NCBI GenBank assembly: GCA_016870535.1
Contig: VGBK01000011.1
Coordinates: forward strand, 1 to 34,750
DNA length: 34,750 nucleotides
Direction: 5' to 3'
Source: Actinomycetota bacterium
GTDB taxonomy: Bacteria; Actinomycetota; Acidimicrobiia; Spongiisociales; UBA11373
Below the pieces are notes generated by a model. It was given only the letters and a program-made list of their open reading frames with translations, made no database searches and was not told the origin of the DNA. A program made the position numbers and the translations under genes. Below, piece by piece: positions 1 to 7,617 of this stretch (position 1 is its first letter; the number at the start of each line of letters is the position of its first letter).

Positions 1-476
1 CCGGCCACGAACGGCAGGCCGAAGCGCTCGCGCGCCTCGGCGAGCAGGTCGAGGCCGGCACGCCCCAGCCCCTGGAACGAATAGGGAGAGGTGCGCGGCT
101 TGAAGGCGTCGCCCCGCAGCAGGGACGCTCCGGCGGCTTGCACCGCCGCGGCGGCGGCGAGGATCTGCTCTCGACTCTCCACCGCGCAGGGCCCGGCGAT
201 CACCGTGAACCCCCCGCCGCCCAGGCGCGCCGCGCCCACCTCGACCACGGAGTCGGCGGGTTGGTGGTGACGGCTCACGAGGCGAACGGGGGAAGCCAGG
301 TGGAACACCCGCTCCACACCGGGGAGGGCCTCCCAGGCGGGTGGAGGCACCGGGTGCGGCACTCCCGCGGCTACCACCACCCGGCCCGCCTGGGTCGTCG
401 CTTCGGCGGATCCGCCGGCGGCGCGCAACCGATCGAGGACCTGTTCCAGGTCGGCGGGCGCGGCGGCGGCGTCCAT
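1..476 (-). CDS. aroF: 3-deoxy-7-phosphoheptulonate (DAHP) synthase, N-terminal part; gene continues beyond the window's left edge
   Basis: Reverse-strand translation includes ...[70 protein letters not shown], the characteristic DAHP synthase core, preceded by a ferredoxin-like N-terminal domain ([20 protein letters not shown]). Start uncertain (ATG 476 or GTG about 518). Confidence 0.9.
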   Translation of the reverse strand, partial: [158 protein letters not shown]

Positions 477-597
477 GACGATGATCAGGGACTCGCCCCC
501 GTTGCTGCCTGCAGCCACTTGCCGTACCTCGCTATCCCGGCGAGCAAGATAGTCCCCCGCCGGTGCTGTCCCTTCGGCCGCCGCGCCGGACGCGAGT

Positions 598-620
598 GAG
601 GGGCCCCGGCGGGGCCCCTC
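598..620 (-). terminator. GC-rich hairpin downstream of the DUF4332-type gene
   Basis: Perfect inverted repeat GAGGGGCCCC-GGC-GGGGCCCCTC, 20 nt past the stop of the minus-strand gene at 640; no T-tract. Confidence 0.5.
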
Positions 621-639
621 ACCACCCCACACCGGTAGT

Positions 640-1044
640 TCAGTACTCCACCATGGGCGGCAGGGTCTTGGCATGAGCCACCCAGCGGGCCACCATGGAC
701 TCGGTCGGCAGCCGGCGCACCAGGCGCTTCTTCTCGTTGGTCTCGGTCATCTTGGCCAGGAGGCTCACCGGGTTCCGGGTACGCAGCTCCTTTACCGTGT
801 CCACCCCGGCCGCTTCGAGGAGATCGGAGTACTCCTCTCCCACACCCTTGACCCGGAAGAGGTCGGCCCGGTTCACCCACTCCAGGATCTGATGCTCGCT
901 GAACCCCGAGGCGGCGGCGAGTTCCTTGCGGCCCTTGCGAGTGGCGCCCGCCTTGAGCAGCGCCTCGGTGGTGCGGACCCGCAGCTTGCGCAGGGTCGTC
1001 GCGCTCTTGACGCCGATCCCCTCGATTGCATCGATGGACGCCAT
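640..1044 (-). CDS. DUF4332-type helix-hairpin-helix domain protein
   Basis: MASIDAIEGIGVKSATTLRKLRVRTTEALLKAGATRKGRKELAAASGFSEHQILEWVNRADLFRVKGVGEEYSDLLEAAGVDTVKELRTRNP...; repeated HhH-like IEGIG / VKGVGEEYSDLLEAAGVDTV segments. Confidence 0.8.
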   Translation of the reverse strand: MASIDAIEGIGVKSATTLRKLRVRTTEALLKAGATRKGRKELAAASGFSEHQILEWVNRADLFRVKGVGEEYSDLLEAAGVDTVKELRTRNPVSLLAKMTETNEKKRLVRRLPTESMVARWVAHAKTLPPMVEY

Positions 1045-1124
1045 GGTGCTCCTTTCCCGCCGGCCGGCGCCGGCTGGTGTCTCAGCGCGGCAGAGGCAGC
1101 ATAACCGAAGTCCGGTAGGGGCCC

Positions 1125-1715
1125 TCAGGGGCGCCGCAGCAGCTTCTGGAAGTCGGCGGGGGTGTCGATGTCCACCGGGGCGGGGTGGTCGAACCGCACC
1201 TCGTGCACCCACGCCGGGTGGGCCCGCCACAGGGAGCCGGCCCCGGCGTCCCCCTCCAGGCTCATCAGCCGCGCCCACAGCCGGCGGGCCACCAGTGCCG
1301 GGTTGCCCCTCTGGTAGCGATAGCGCGGCACCACCGCCGGCCGCCCCGTCTCCTCGGCGGCGCCGAGCAGGGCGGAGGGCACCTCGGCGGGGATCTCCGG
1401 CTGGTCGCCCAGGGCCACGAAGGCCGCCTCGTAGCGGGGATGGCGCGAGAGCAGGTCCAGGCCGACGCGCAGCGAGGCGGCCAGGCCCTCTTCCCATTCG
1501 GGGTTGAGCACCACCGTCGCCCCGCCGAAGTCGACCCGGTCCAGGATCTCCTCGGCATGGGCGCCCAGCACCACGACCACCCCGGCCACCGGCCACCGGG
1601 CCACCGCGCCCACGACCCCCTCCAGCAGGGGCCGCCCCTGCCAGTCGAGCAGTTGCTTGGGCTGGGCCAGCCGGCGCGAGCCTCCGGCGGCCAATACCAG
1701 GGCGGCGGCGAGCAG
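1125..1715 (-). CDS. MobA-like NTP transferase / molybdenum cofactor cytidylyltransferase-type protein
   Basis: LVLAAGGSRRLAQPKQLLDWQGRPLLEGVV ... ALGDQPEIPAEVPSALL ... RGNPALVARRLW ... VDIDTPADF. Frame has a stop 4 codons upstream of CTG 1715; TTG at 1694 would cut the first beta strand. Confidence 0.85.
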   Translation of the reverse strand: MLAAALVLAAGGSRRLAQPKQLLDWQGRPLLEGVVGAVARWPVAGVVVVLGAHAEEILDRVDFGGATVVLNPEWEEGLAASLRVGLDLLSRHPRYEAAFVALGDQPEIPAEVPSALLGAAEETGRPAVVPRYRYQRGNPALVARRLWARLMSLEGDAGAGSLWRAHPAWVHEVRFDHPAPVDIDTPADFQKLLRRP

Positions 1716-1821
1716 GCGGTCACCTCACGGTCGAGAGCAGCCCACGATAGATTATGCCGGCGGGCGGAGCCGCGACCTACCGACCGGGCGACTCGGCCAC
1801 CGCGGCGGGTAAGGAGCGCCG

Positions 1822-1974
1822 TCAGCGCCCGGGCGGGTGGAACGCCACCGGGGCGCTCACCCGGGCGGCCCCGCCCACCTGGGCGCACTCACCGCCACCG
1901 GGGTCGACCGCTCCCCCGCACTCGTCGCCGCGACACCGAGGGCGCCCGGCCCGGTAGGTGCTGTCGCTCCCCAT
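1822..1974 (-). CDS. Possible 50-aa small protein
   Basis: MGSDSTYRAGRPRCRGDECGGAVDPGGGECAQVGGAARVSAPVAFHPPGR, ATG preceded by G-rich SD-like sequence; lies in an otherwise unexplained gap between two minus-strand genes. No homology recognised. Confidence 0.35.
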   Translation of the reverse strand: MGSDSTYRAGRPRCRGDECGGAVDPGGGECAQVGGAARVSAPVAFHPPGR

Positions 1975-2036
1975 CCCCCCGCATGCCGGCGCCGCCCCCG
2001 GGCCCGCGGTTGACCCCTGCTTGCCGCCGGGACGGG

Positions 2037-3182
2037 CTACGTCTCGATGCCCGCCACCGCGAAGCGCACCGTGGCCCCCGCCTCGAAGTGGCGCAGTTCG
2101 GTGGCGGCCAGCACGTAGCGCACCGTCCCGCCTGCCGCCCGGACGCCCTCGGCGGCCGCATCGAACAGGTCGGCCACCCGCCGCGTGGCCGCACCGCAGG
2201 AGGCACAGGATGCCCCCTGGCGCGCCAGCCACCCGCAGGCCGGGCAGGCCACCCCCGGGACCGTGTCCCCCGCGTCGAGGAGCAGCAGTTCCACCGCGTG
2301 CTGGTTGACCGCGTCCAGGACCCGGTCCAGCCCGAGAACCCCCCGGCGCCGGCTGCCGGCGGCGTCGAGGAGGTCGGTCACCAGGCCCTCGTCGACGCCC
2401 CGGTCGTACTCCTCGGCCAGCGCCTCGCAGTGCCGCCGGATGTCGGCGGCAGTAGCCGTGCGGGGATCCACCACGAAGGTCCCGGCGAGAACTGCCGCCA
2501 GGTCGGGGGGCAGTTCGGCGGCCACGCCGTCGACGTTGGCCGGATTGCCCCCCAGGGCGAGCAGGTCGAACTCCCCGGAGCGGGACAACTCGGAGAGCCG
2601 CGCCGCCACCCGGCGGAAATGCCGCCGCGCCACCTCACCCGCCCGGCGGCTCGCCCCATGCTCGGCATAGCCGGCGAAACCGCCGAAGTTGCCCTTGCGC
2701 ACCTCCTCCTCGGCCATCACCTCCCAGGATTCCAGGGCCCCCATGCAGAAGCGGTAGATCGAGGCCAGACGCCGGTCGACGACCACCGCGCAGTAGCGCC
2801 GGAAGTGAGCCAGCATCGCCTCGAGGGGGCCCAGGTAGGGGGAGGTATCCACCACTGCCCGGTCGCGCACCGGGGCCGGCAGGCTCACGTGCTCCTCGAG
2901 GCCGACGGCGGAGCACACGAACAGGGCGGCGCCCCGTCCCAGGTCGGCGGTGATCTGGTCGGCCATGGCGACCGCCCGGTCGAGATCCCGACGGATCTCC
3001 CCGACGGCCTCCTCTCCCCACTCGGCGGCTGCTTCCCGCCGCGGGTGGGTCAGCGCCTTCAGCCGGGTGGGAACGGCCCGCCTCTGGTCGAGGTCGGGCC
3101 CCAGGCCCACGTAGAGGGAGACCACGGGGTGGCCGGCAGTGTCGGCGCCGCGCAGGCGCTCGACGGTGCTTCGATCGAGCAA
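2037..3182 (-). CDS. Bacterial/archaeal eRF1-like (baeRF) family protein with Cys4 zinc-ribbon motif
   Basis: eRF1-like three-part layout: VSLYVGLGPD... N-domain, KGNFGGFAGYAEHGASRRAGEVARRHFRRVAARL central segment, DLLALGGNPANVDGVAAELPPDLAAVLAGTFVVD, then LDRVLDAVNQHAVELLLLDAG...CPACGWLARQGASCASCG. Confidence 0.7.
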   Translation of the reverse strand: MLDRSTVERLRGADTAGHPVVSLYVGLGPDLDQRRAVPTRLKALTHPRREAAAEWGEEAVGEIRRDLDRAVAMADQITADLGRGAALFVCSAVGLEEHVSLPAPVRDRAVVDTSPYLGPLEAMLAHFRRYCAVVVDRRLASIYRFCMGALESWEVMAEEEVRKGNFGGFAGYAEHGASRRAGEVARRHFRRVAARLSELSRSGEFDLLALGGNPANVDGVAAELPPDLAAVLAGTFVVDPRTATAADIRRHCEALAEEYDRGVDEGLVTDLLDAAGSRRRGVLGLDRVLDAVNQHAVELLLLDAGDTVPGVACPACGWLARQGASCASCGAATRRVADLFDAAAEGVRAAGGTVRYVLAATELRHFEAGATVRFAVAGIET

Positions 3183-3343
3183 GACACCTCCCGCTCTCGG
3201 TGCCCGAAGCCTAATGGGGGCCGAGTGGGCCGATTCGGCCAGAGGCCCCCCGTGGTCCCGGCCGGGCAGGGACCGATGGCCCCTGGCGCCCCGCCCCCTG
3301 AGGTGCCAGGCTATGCGGGACGCGTCGCAGGAGGTTGGTCGCC

Positions 3344-4456
3344 GTGATCGTCGGGGTTCCCGCCGAGATCAAGCCGGATGAGTACCGGGTGTCGATGACC
3401 CCGGCCGGGGTGCGCGAGCTGACGGCTCAGGGGCACCGAGTGGTGGTACAGAAGGACGCCGGGCGCGGCTCCTCCTTCGACGATGCCGCCTACGTAGCAG
3501 TCGGGGCGGAGATCCTGCCCGGCGCCGCCGAGGTCTTCGGCGCCGCCGACCTCATCGTCAAGGTCAAGGAGCCCCAGCCGAGCGAGATCGCCATGCTGGA
3601 GCCCCGCCATGTGCTCTTCACCTACCTCCACCTGGCCGCCTACCCGGACGAGGCGCGCGGGCTGGTCGGGTCGGGAGCGACCGCCATCGCCTATGAGACG
3701 GTGGCGCTGCCCAACGGCTCCCTTCCCCTCCTCGCCCCGATGAGCGAGATCGCCGGACGCATGGCGGTGCAGGCCGGGGCGCATCACCTGGAGCGCACCC
3801 ACGGCGGACGCGGGGTGCTGCTGGGCGGTGTGCCCGGGGTGGCCCCGGCCCGGGTAACCGTACTCGGCGCCGGCACCTCCGGGTCCAACGCCGCCATGAT
3901 GGCCGCCGGCATGGGAGCGCAGGTCGTCGTCATGGACATCAACGTCGACCGCCTCCGCCACCTAGACGAGTTGTCCTGGGGACGCCTGTTCACCGTGCAC
4001 TCCTCGCGCCACAGCGTGGGGGAGTACGTCGCCTCCTCGGATCTCGTCATCGGAGCGGTGCTGGTGGCCGGCGCCCGCGCCCCAGTCCTGGTGAGCGAGG
4101 AGCAGGTAGCCTCGATGCGCCCCGGCAGCGTGATCGTGGACATCGCCATCGACCAGGGCGGTTGCCTCGCCACGGCCCGGGAGACCACCCACCACGACCC
4201 GGTGTACAGCATCCATGGGGTGCTGCACTACTGCGTGGGCAACATCCCCGGGGCGGTCCCCAACACCTCGACCTGGGCCCTGTCGAATGCCACCTTGCCC
4301 TACGTGGTGGCCCTCGCCGGCGGCCTCCCACAGGCGGTGACCGTGCACCCCGAACTGCTCGGCGGCATCAACGTGGCACAGGGCAAGGTGACCCACCGCG
4401 CCGTGGCCGACTCGCTGGCCATGGAGTTCGCCGACCCGGCGACCGTCCTCGGCTAG
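3344..4456 (+). CDS. ald: Alanine dehydrogenase
   Basis: MIVGVPAEIKPDEYRVSMTPAGVRELTAQGHRVVVQKDAGRGSSF ... GAGTSGSNAAMMAAGMGA ... VIVDIAIDQGG ... VGNIPGAVPNTSTWALSNATLPY; SD AGGAGG 9 nt before GTG. Confidence 0.96.
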   Translation: MIVGVPAEIKPDEYRVSMTPAGVRELTAQGHRVVVQKDAGRGSSFDDAAYVAVGAEILPGAAEVFGAADLIVKVKEPQPSEIAMLEPRHVLFTYLHLAAYPDEARGLVGSGATAIAYETVALPNGSLPLLAPMSEIAGRMAVQAGAHHLERTHGGRGVLLGGVPGVAPARVTVLGAGTSGSNAAMMAAGMGAQVVVMDINVDRLRHLDELSWGRLFTVHSSRHSVGEYVASSDLVIGAVLVAGARAPVLVSEEQVASMRPGSVIVDIAIDQGGCLATARETTHHDPVYSIHGVLHYCVGNIPGAVPNTSTWALSNATLPYVVALAGGLPQAVTVHPELLGGINVAQGKVTHRAVADSLAMEFADPATVLG

Positions 4457-4556
4457 CGCCGGGCGGCGACACGGCGGCGGGCGATCCCGGGGCGGCGGCT
4501 CCGAGTCGAGACCCGCGGCACCCCTCGGCTGAGGCTGCCCGGCCTCGGGGCGGGCA

Positions 4557-4574
4557 CGGCGATAGCGATCGCCG
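4557..4574. terminator. Possible bidirectional terminator between convergent ald and HTH genes
   Basis: Perfect inverted repeat CGGCGAT-AGCG-ATCGCCG between convergent stop codons at 4456 and 4580. Confidence 0.35.
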
Positions 4575-4579
4575 CCGCC

Positions 4580-4804
4580 TCAGGAGCCCGGACGGGGCAC
4601 GCGCTCGTGCGCCTCGAGACGGCGGGCGTTGAGCCAGTCCTCGAAGTCCCCGCGGGCCACCCGCCACTCGCGCCCGAACTTGACCGCAGGCAGTTCGCTC
4701 GAGCGGAGCACCCGGGTGACCACGAAGGTGGACACCCCCATGTACTCGCAGATGTCGGCGACCGACAGCCACTCCTTGCCCAGGTCGACCGTGATCCTGT
4801 CCAT
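4580..4804 (-). CDS. Small helix-turn-helix (excisionase/MerR-like fold) DNA-binding protein
   Basis: MDRITVDLGKEWLSVADICEYMGVSTFVVTRVLRSSELPAVKFGREWRVARGDFEDWLNARRLEAHERV, classic HTH_17-like pattern. Confidence 0.85.
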   Translation of the reverse strand: MDRITVDLGKEWLSVADICEYMGVSTFVVTRVLRSSELPAVKFGREWRVARGDFEDWLNARRLEAHERVPRPGS

Positions 4805-4912
4805 CGCCCCCAGCGTATGGGGGTCGAGGGCCGCTGGCAAGGGTCACGACAACGGGGGTGGGCGGCCCGTACGGAAGCCCTCCCGCCGCTCGCCCCCTAC
4901 ACTCCGGGCGCC

Positions 4913-5548
4913 ATGGCTCCGCCCAAGCCCAAGAAGAAGCGGCGTTCCCGCTCGGACCCGGCGCGCCGCGAGGCCGCGGCGCGGCGCGACGAGGCCCGCC
5001 GCCGCGCTGCCGAAGAGCGCCGCCGCCAACAGGAGGCGGCCGAGCGTCGCCGCCGGTTGAAGAAGCGGGCCCGCCGCCTGGCCCTGCCCGTGCTGGTGGG
5101 GTTGGGGGTGGTGGTGGCTGCCGTCTTCCTCTTCCGGCCCGACAAGGAAGTCACCGGGGTGGAGCGACTGGGCACCGCGGACATCATGGCCGCCCTGGGC
5201 TACCCGGACGTCGCCGTGCCGGTCGATTCCCTCCCCGGCCCGGTCTGCGGCGTGGCGGAAGTGCTCACCGCTGAGCAGTTGCTGGCCGACCTGCGAGCCG
5301 GAGCCGTGGTGCTGTTTCACCGTCCCGACGACGCGGCCACCCTCGCCGCCCTGGAGGCCCTGGCGAATGCCTACGAGTCCCACTTGGTGATAGCCCCCAG
5401 CGATCGCCTCAACCGTCCGGTGCTGGGGGTGTCCTGGGGGCGGCGCCTGGCCTTCGACTCGGCCGACGATCCGGCGGTGGCCGAGTTCGCCACCACCTAC
5501 CGGCTCCGCGGTCCGGCCACCGCCGACTGCCCGCTGCCCGGCGCCTGA
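4913..5548 (+). CDS. DUF3105-like single-pass membrane protein with long Arg/Lys/Ala-rich cytoplasmic N-terminus
   Basis: MAPPKPKKKRRSRSDPARREAAARRDEARRRAAEERRRQQEAAERRRRLKKRARRLALPVLVGLGVVVAAVFLF... followed by extracytoplasmic domain with AGAVVLFHRPDDAATLAALEALANAY. Confidence 0.65.
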   Translation: MAPPKPKKKRRSRSDPARREAAARRDEARRRAAEERRRQQEAAERRRRLKKRARRLALPVLVGLGVVVAAVFLFRPDKEVTGVERLGTADIMAALGYPDVAVPVDSLPGPVCGVAEVLTAEQLLADLRAGAVVLFHRPDDAATLAALEALANAYESHLVIAPSDRLNRPVLGVSWGRRLAFDSADDPAVAEFATTYRLRGPATADCPLPGA

Positions 5549-5605
5549 GGGCCTCTCAGCCGGAACCGCTCAATGCCCCGGTGACTAGTGCCGATGCACT
5601 AGTCC

Positions 5606-6583
5606 GTGACCACCAGCACCGCTCCGCGTCGTCCCGGCTGCCGCGCTCCCTCCACGGGGGCCGGCGAGCGCCGGCGCGGCCGGCTGCCCATCACCCTGGG
5701 CGTCGTGCTGGTCAGCGCCGTCGGCGGCCTCGACTACCTCACCGGCGCCGAGGTCTCGGTGAGCCTCCTCTATGTGCTGGCGGTGATGGCGGTCACCTGG
5801 GTAGGGTGCCGGCGCCACGCCATCCTGGTGGCCCTGCTCGCCGCCGCCGAGGGACTGGCCGCCCAGGCCGTCCACGGCACCGCGGTCGCCCTCACCCTCC
5901 CCATCATCTGGAACGCCCTCACCGACCTGGTGGTGCTCGTCCTGGTGGCGGTGCTGCTCGACTCGCTGCATCGCGCCGTGGAGCACCAGCGCCACCTGGC
6001 GGCGGTGGATTCCCTGACCGGCGTCCTCAACCGCCGCGCCTTCGAGATCGCCGCCGAGCGGGAGCGCCTGCGCGCCGCCCGCCACGGCACCACCCTGAGC
6101 CTGGCCTACCTGGATGTGGACCACTTCAAGGCGGCCAACGACCGCCTGGGGCACCACGCCGGTGACCGGGTGCTCGCCGCGGTGGCCCGGGCCATCACCG
6201 GCGCGGTGCGCGGCACCGACCTGCTGGCCCGGGTGGGCGGCGACGAGTTCGTGCTGCTGCTGCCCGAGACCGACGCCCGCGAGGCCATGAACGTGGTGCA
6301 GCGGGTGCGGGCGGCGGCGGCTTCCGGTGCCCGCGCCGCCGGCTACCCGGCGGCCCTGTCGGCGGGCATCGCCACCTTCCGCTACCCCCCCGAATCGGTG
6401 GATGCCATGCTGGCCGCCGCCGACGACCTCCTCTACAAGGCCAAGCAAGCCGGCCGCGACCGGGTGATCGGAGCGGTGGCCTCCGGCCCCTGGCCGCGCT
6501 GGGCGGCGGCCTCGCTCCTCCCCGACCCCCGCGCCCTGCACTCCGACCCGCGGGTTCTCACCCCGTCCGCCGGGCCGCGCTGA
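5606..6583 (+). CDS. Diguanylate cyclase (membrane segments plus GGDEF domain)
   Basis: DSLTGVLNRRAFE ... LAYLDVDHFKAANDRLGHHAGDRVLAAVA ... RGTDLLARVGGDEFVLLLPET; N-terminal hydrophobic segments. GTG start at 5606. Confidence 0.93.
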   Translation: MTTSTAPRRPGCRAPSTGAGERRRGRLPITLGVVLVSAVGGLDYLTGAEVSVSLLYVLAVMAVTWVGCRRHAILVALLAAAEGLAAQAVHGTAVALTLPIIWNALTDLVVLVLVAVLLDSLHRAVEHQRHLAAVDSLTGVLNRRAFEIAAERERLRAARHGTTLSLAYLDVDHFKAANDRLGHHAGDRVLAAVARAITGAVRGTDLLARVGGDEFVLLLPETDAREAMNVVQRVRAAAASGARAAGYPAALSAGIATFRYPPESVDAMLAAADDLLYKAKQAGRDRVIGAVASGPWPRWAAASLLPDPRALHSDPRVLTPSAGPR

Positions 6584-6715
6584 GCCGGCGCCTCCGGAGC
6601 GCGAAACATCCCCTCGACGGCCCTCTTGAGTCGCGCCTCCCCGGCTGATACCTAGACGTTGCCGCCCGGCCCGTGCGGGCCCACTCCCCCGGCGGCCGCA
6701 TCGGGAGGGAGCACG

Positions 6716-7018
6716 CTGGAGCCGCTGGGACACCCCGACCTGGCCGCCCTGGGCCGCCGCCTGCGCCGCGAGATGGACGAGACCCTGGAGGCCGAGCAGA
6801 GCGCCGCCCGCGCCGCCGCCCGCCGTCGCCGCACCCTGCGCGACCTCTTCCTCACCCTCGAAGACCGCGCCGACCTCGCGGCGGTGTGGGCCCTCGACGG
6901 CCGCTGCTATCGGGGCCGGGTGCAGGCGGTGGGGGTGGATCACGTCGCCCTGGCCTCCGCCGACGGCACCCGGGTTCTGGCCCTGGCCCACGTGGTGGCG
7001 GTGGAGGTGCTCCCGTGA
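6716..7018 (+). CDS. Small first-gene protein of the Tad operon; helical N-terminus plus possible Sm-like beta-barrel
   Basis: LEPLGHPDLAALGRRLRREMDETLEAEQSAARAAARRRRTLRDLFLTLEDRADLAAVWALDGRCYRGRVQAVGVDHVALASADGTRVLALAHVVAVEVLP; 4-bp overlap (GTGA) with next gene. SD GGGAGGGA 5 nt before CTG 6716; alternative TTG 6659. Confidence 0.7.
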   Translation: MEPLGHPDLAALGRRLRREMDETLEAEQSAARAAARRRRTLRDLFLTLEDRADLAAVWALDGRCYRGRVQAVGVDHVALASADGTRVLALAHVVAVEVLP

Positions 7019-7617
7019 AGTTCAAGGCGCTGCCGTTGCACTTCGACCGCCGGACCGCGCTGGGCCTCGGCCTGGCCCTCGTCGCCGGCATCCTGGTGTT
7101 CTCGATCACCCGCCCCCCGGCCACCATCCCCGTCCTGGTCGCCGATGGCCCCCTGCCCGCCGGGATCCCCCTGGGTGACCTGCCCGTCGGCGTGCGCCGG
7201 GTGGCCGACGCGGCCGGCTTGGTGGCTGAGGACGCCGCCGCCGACCTGGAAGGGTGGACGCTGGCCGCCCCCCTCGCCGCCGGCGAGCCTCTGCTCCCCT
7301 CCCTGCTGCGCTCCCCCGAGCGCGGCGTCCGGCCCTTCGTGCTGGCCCTCTCCCTGGAGCGCGACCGCGCCGTCCTCGGGGAACTTCAGGCCGGCGACCT
7401 GGTGGACGTGTACGTGACCGTCACCGGCGACGCGGGCCCCCCGGAAGCCCGCCGGGCGGCGGAGGCGGTCTACGTGGTGGCGGTGGGGGCGCCCGTCTCG
7501 GGCCTGGCCGGCGAGGCGCGCGTCGACCTCCTGCTGGCGGTGGATGACGCGCTCGCCGCCGTCCTGGTCGCCGCCCGCGCCCAGGGGGATCTCGACCTGG
7601 TGCGGGTGTCGCGGTGA
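7015..7617 (+). CDS. cpaB: CpaB/RcpC-like SAF domain Flp pilus assembly protein
   Basis: N-terminal TM, then PVLVADGPLPAGIPLGDLPVGVRRVADAAGLV...LEGWTLAAPLAAGEPLLPSLL (SAF) and LQAGDLVDVYVTV; position directly before tadZ/tadA. Confidence 0.8.
   Translation: MKFKALPLHFDRRTALGLGLALVAGILVFSITRPPATIPVLVADGPLPAGIPLGDLPVGVRRVADAAGLVAEDAAADLEGWTLAAPLAAGEPLLPSLLRSPERGVRPFVLALSLERDRAVLGELQAGDLVDVYVTVTGDAGPPEARRAAEAVYVVAVGAPVSGLAGEARVDLLLAVDDALAAVLVAARAQGDLDLVRVSR

Noticed and set aside
1185-3347. Very long plus-strand ORF (720 aa) opposite MobA-like and baeRF genes
   Set aside because: Pro/Arg/Gly/His-rich low-complexity translation antisense to well-supported genes; expected artefact of high GC.
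4565-4572. GCGATCGC octamer (HIP1-like)
   Set aside because: Single occurrence noticed, part of a probable terminator hairpin; no evidence of a HIP1-type distribution.
4580-4804. Excisionase-like HTH as sign of an integrated element
   Set aside because: No integrase, att repeats or other mobile genes nearby; this HTH fold is common in ordinary regulators.
6626-6654. TTGAGT-N17-TACCTA as promoter of the Tad operon
   Set aside because: The -10 candidate matches TATAAT at only two positions; not supportable without TSS data.
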